From: UMGS172 sp045578845
GTDB lineage: Bacteria > Bacillota > Clostridia > Oscillospirales > Acutalibacteraceae
Direction: 5' to 3'
Length of the DNA: 21,050 nucleotides
Assembly (NCBI GenBank): GCA_045578845.1
Contig: JAZNLA010000029.1
Span: 1 to 21,050, forward strand
Positions 20,070-21,050 of the stretch are shown one piece after another. The first letter of the stretch is position 1; each line of letters begins with the position of its first letter. The notes beneath the pieces were generated by a model. It was not told the DNA's origin and ran no database searches. It worked only from the letters and a program-made list of their open reading frames with translations. Position numbers and translations under genes: made by a program.

Positions 20070-21050
20070 ATGGAAATAGTAAAGCGTCCGGAAAGTATGC
20101 AACGTATCGTGAATTTAGAACTTGCCAATACCTTTATTGACGAGCAGGTCAAAGAGGTCAGAGCCCAGGTTGGCGACAAAAAGGTGCTTTTGGCACTGTC
20201 GGGCGGTGTTGACTCGTCGGTTGTTGCCGCATTGCTTATTAAGGCTATCGGCAAGCAACTTGTCTGTGTTCACGTAAACCACGGTCTTATGCGTAAGGGC
20301 GAAAGCGAACAGGTTATTGAGGTTTTCGGCAAGGCTCTTGATGCTAACCTTATTTATATCGACGCTACCGACCGTTTTCTTGATTTACTGAAAGATGTCA
20401 GCGACCCTGAAAGTAAAAGAAAAATTATCGGCGGCGAATTCATCAAGGTGTTTGACGAAGAATCGAGAAAATTAGAGGGTATCAGTTTCTTGGCTCAAGG
20501 CACTATTTATCCCGATATTTTAGAAAGTGACGGCGTCAAGGCTCACCATAATGTCGGCGGTTTACCCGAAGACATGGAAATGGAACTTGTCGAGCCGGTT
20601 AAACTTCTTTATAAAGACGAAGTTAGAGTGGTAGGCGAGGCTTTGGGCCTTCCTCACGGCATGGTTTACCGCCAGCCGTTCCCCGGTCCGGGACTCGGTG
20701 TCCGTTGCTTGGGTGCAATTACTCGCGATAGACTTCACGCTTTAAGAGAGGCCGATGCAATTTTAAGGGAAGAATTTGAAATAGCTGGTCTTGCCGAAAA
20801 GGTATGGCAGTATTTTATTGCAGTGCCCGACGTTAAAAGTGTAGGCGTTAAAGACTCTAGGAGGTATGAGGGTTGGCCGGCGATTATCCGTGCCGTCAAT
20901 ACTACCGACGCCATGAGTGCAACTATCGAGGAAATTCCTTATTCCGTATTACACAAAATTACTGCCCGCATAACTGCTGAGGTAGAGGGTATCAACCGCG
21001 TTCTCTATGACCTCACTCCGAAGCCCGTCGGAACTATAGAGTGGGAATAA
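20070..21050 (+). CDS. guaA: GMP synthetase ATP-pyrophosphatase subunit (no glutaminase domain)
   Basis: 326 residues, complete, with the stop at the last base of the window. The N-terminal domain holds the PP-loop LSGGVDSSV (residues 43-51) that binds ATP; VNHGLMRKGE, LAQGTIYPDILES and PVKLLYKDEVR follow as the XMP/ATP-binding segments. PFPGPGLGVRCLG and the C-terminal dimerisation domain ending KPVGTIEWE are standard for GuaA. Usual bacterial GuaA is about 510-520 residues with an N-terminal class I glutamine amidotransferase; here that is absent, and the ATG with GGAGG-type site (20058-20062) begins just before the ATPase domain. This resembles the two-subunit form known in archaea. It converts XMP to GMP using ammonia, from a separate glutaminase subunit or free. 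Confidence 0.92.
   Translation: MEIVKRPESMQRIVNLELANTFIDEQVKEVRAQVGDKKVLLALSGGVDSSVVAALLIKAIGKQLVCVHVNHGLMRKGESEQVIEVFGKALDANLIYIDATDRFLDLLKDVSDPESKRKIIGGEFIKVFDEESRKLEGISFLAQGTIYPDILESDGVKAHHNVGGLPEDMEMELVEPVKLLYKDEVRVVGEALGLPHGMVYRQPFPGPGLGVRCLGAITRDRLHALREADAILREEFEIAGLAEKVWQYFIAVPDVKSVGVKDSRRYEGWPAIIRAVNTTDAMSATIEEIPYSVLHKITARITAEVEGINRVLYDLTPKPVGTIEWE

Overview
The window looks like a chromosomal segment of a low-to-moderate GC, spore-forming Gram-positive anaerobe of the Clostridia, most likely an Oscillospirales/Ruminococcaceae-type gut bacterium. The basis is a spoIIE gene, strong AGGAGG-type ribosome binding sites, sigma-A-like promoters, a clostridial-style MetRS-TatD-GalM cluster and many XRE regulators of Firmicutes type. 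The family-level guess is inference only.

Layout. Bases 1-1481 look accessory: the 3' end of an unrecognised gene, an XRE regulator with a zinc ribbon (-), a ribbon-helix-helix protein (-), and a cleanly truncated YpsA/DUF1273 (SLOG) gene start. From about 1490 the content is mostly housekeeping or membrane related: a STAS-less SulP anion transporter (+), a 719-residue membrane-anchored exported protein of unknown function (-), spoIIE (+), a translationally coupled pair of half-size TauE/SafE (TSUP) permease genes plus a small membrane protein (+), a histidine phosphatase (-) divergent from an XRE regulator (+), and a lipoprotein whose C-terminal GH16 fold has lost both catalytic glutamates (+).

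The right half holds a peptide-use block on the minus strand (pepD, OPT family transporter, PqqD-like protein) and a tightly overlapping minus-strand operon metG-tatD-galM. Divergent from metG is a complete guaA-type gene that encodes only the ATP-pyrophosphatase half of GMP synthetase; it ends exactly at the window edge.

Convergent gene pairs are separated by strong, nearly perfect bidirectional intrinsic terminators (202-231, 2867-2910, 8641-8682, 11875-11916), so the transcription units are sharply delimited. No intergenic stretch without a gene exceeds 300 bases; the largest are 19779-20069 (divergent metG/guaA promoters) and 15729-15992 (two terminators and a pepD promoter). I saw no rRNA, tRNA, CRISPR array, complete IS element or recognisable riboswitch.

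Most worth a second look: the catalytically dead GH16 lipoprotein, the OPT-PqqD-PepD block, the split TSUP pair, the stand-alone GMP synthetase ATPase subunit, the spoIIE promoter with 21-bp spacing, and the RHH gene whose last codons form its own terminator.
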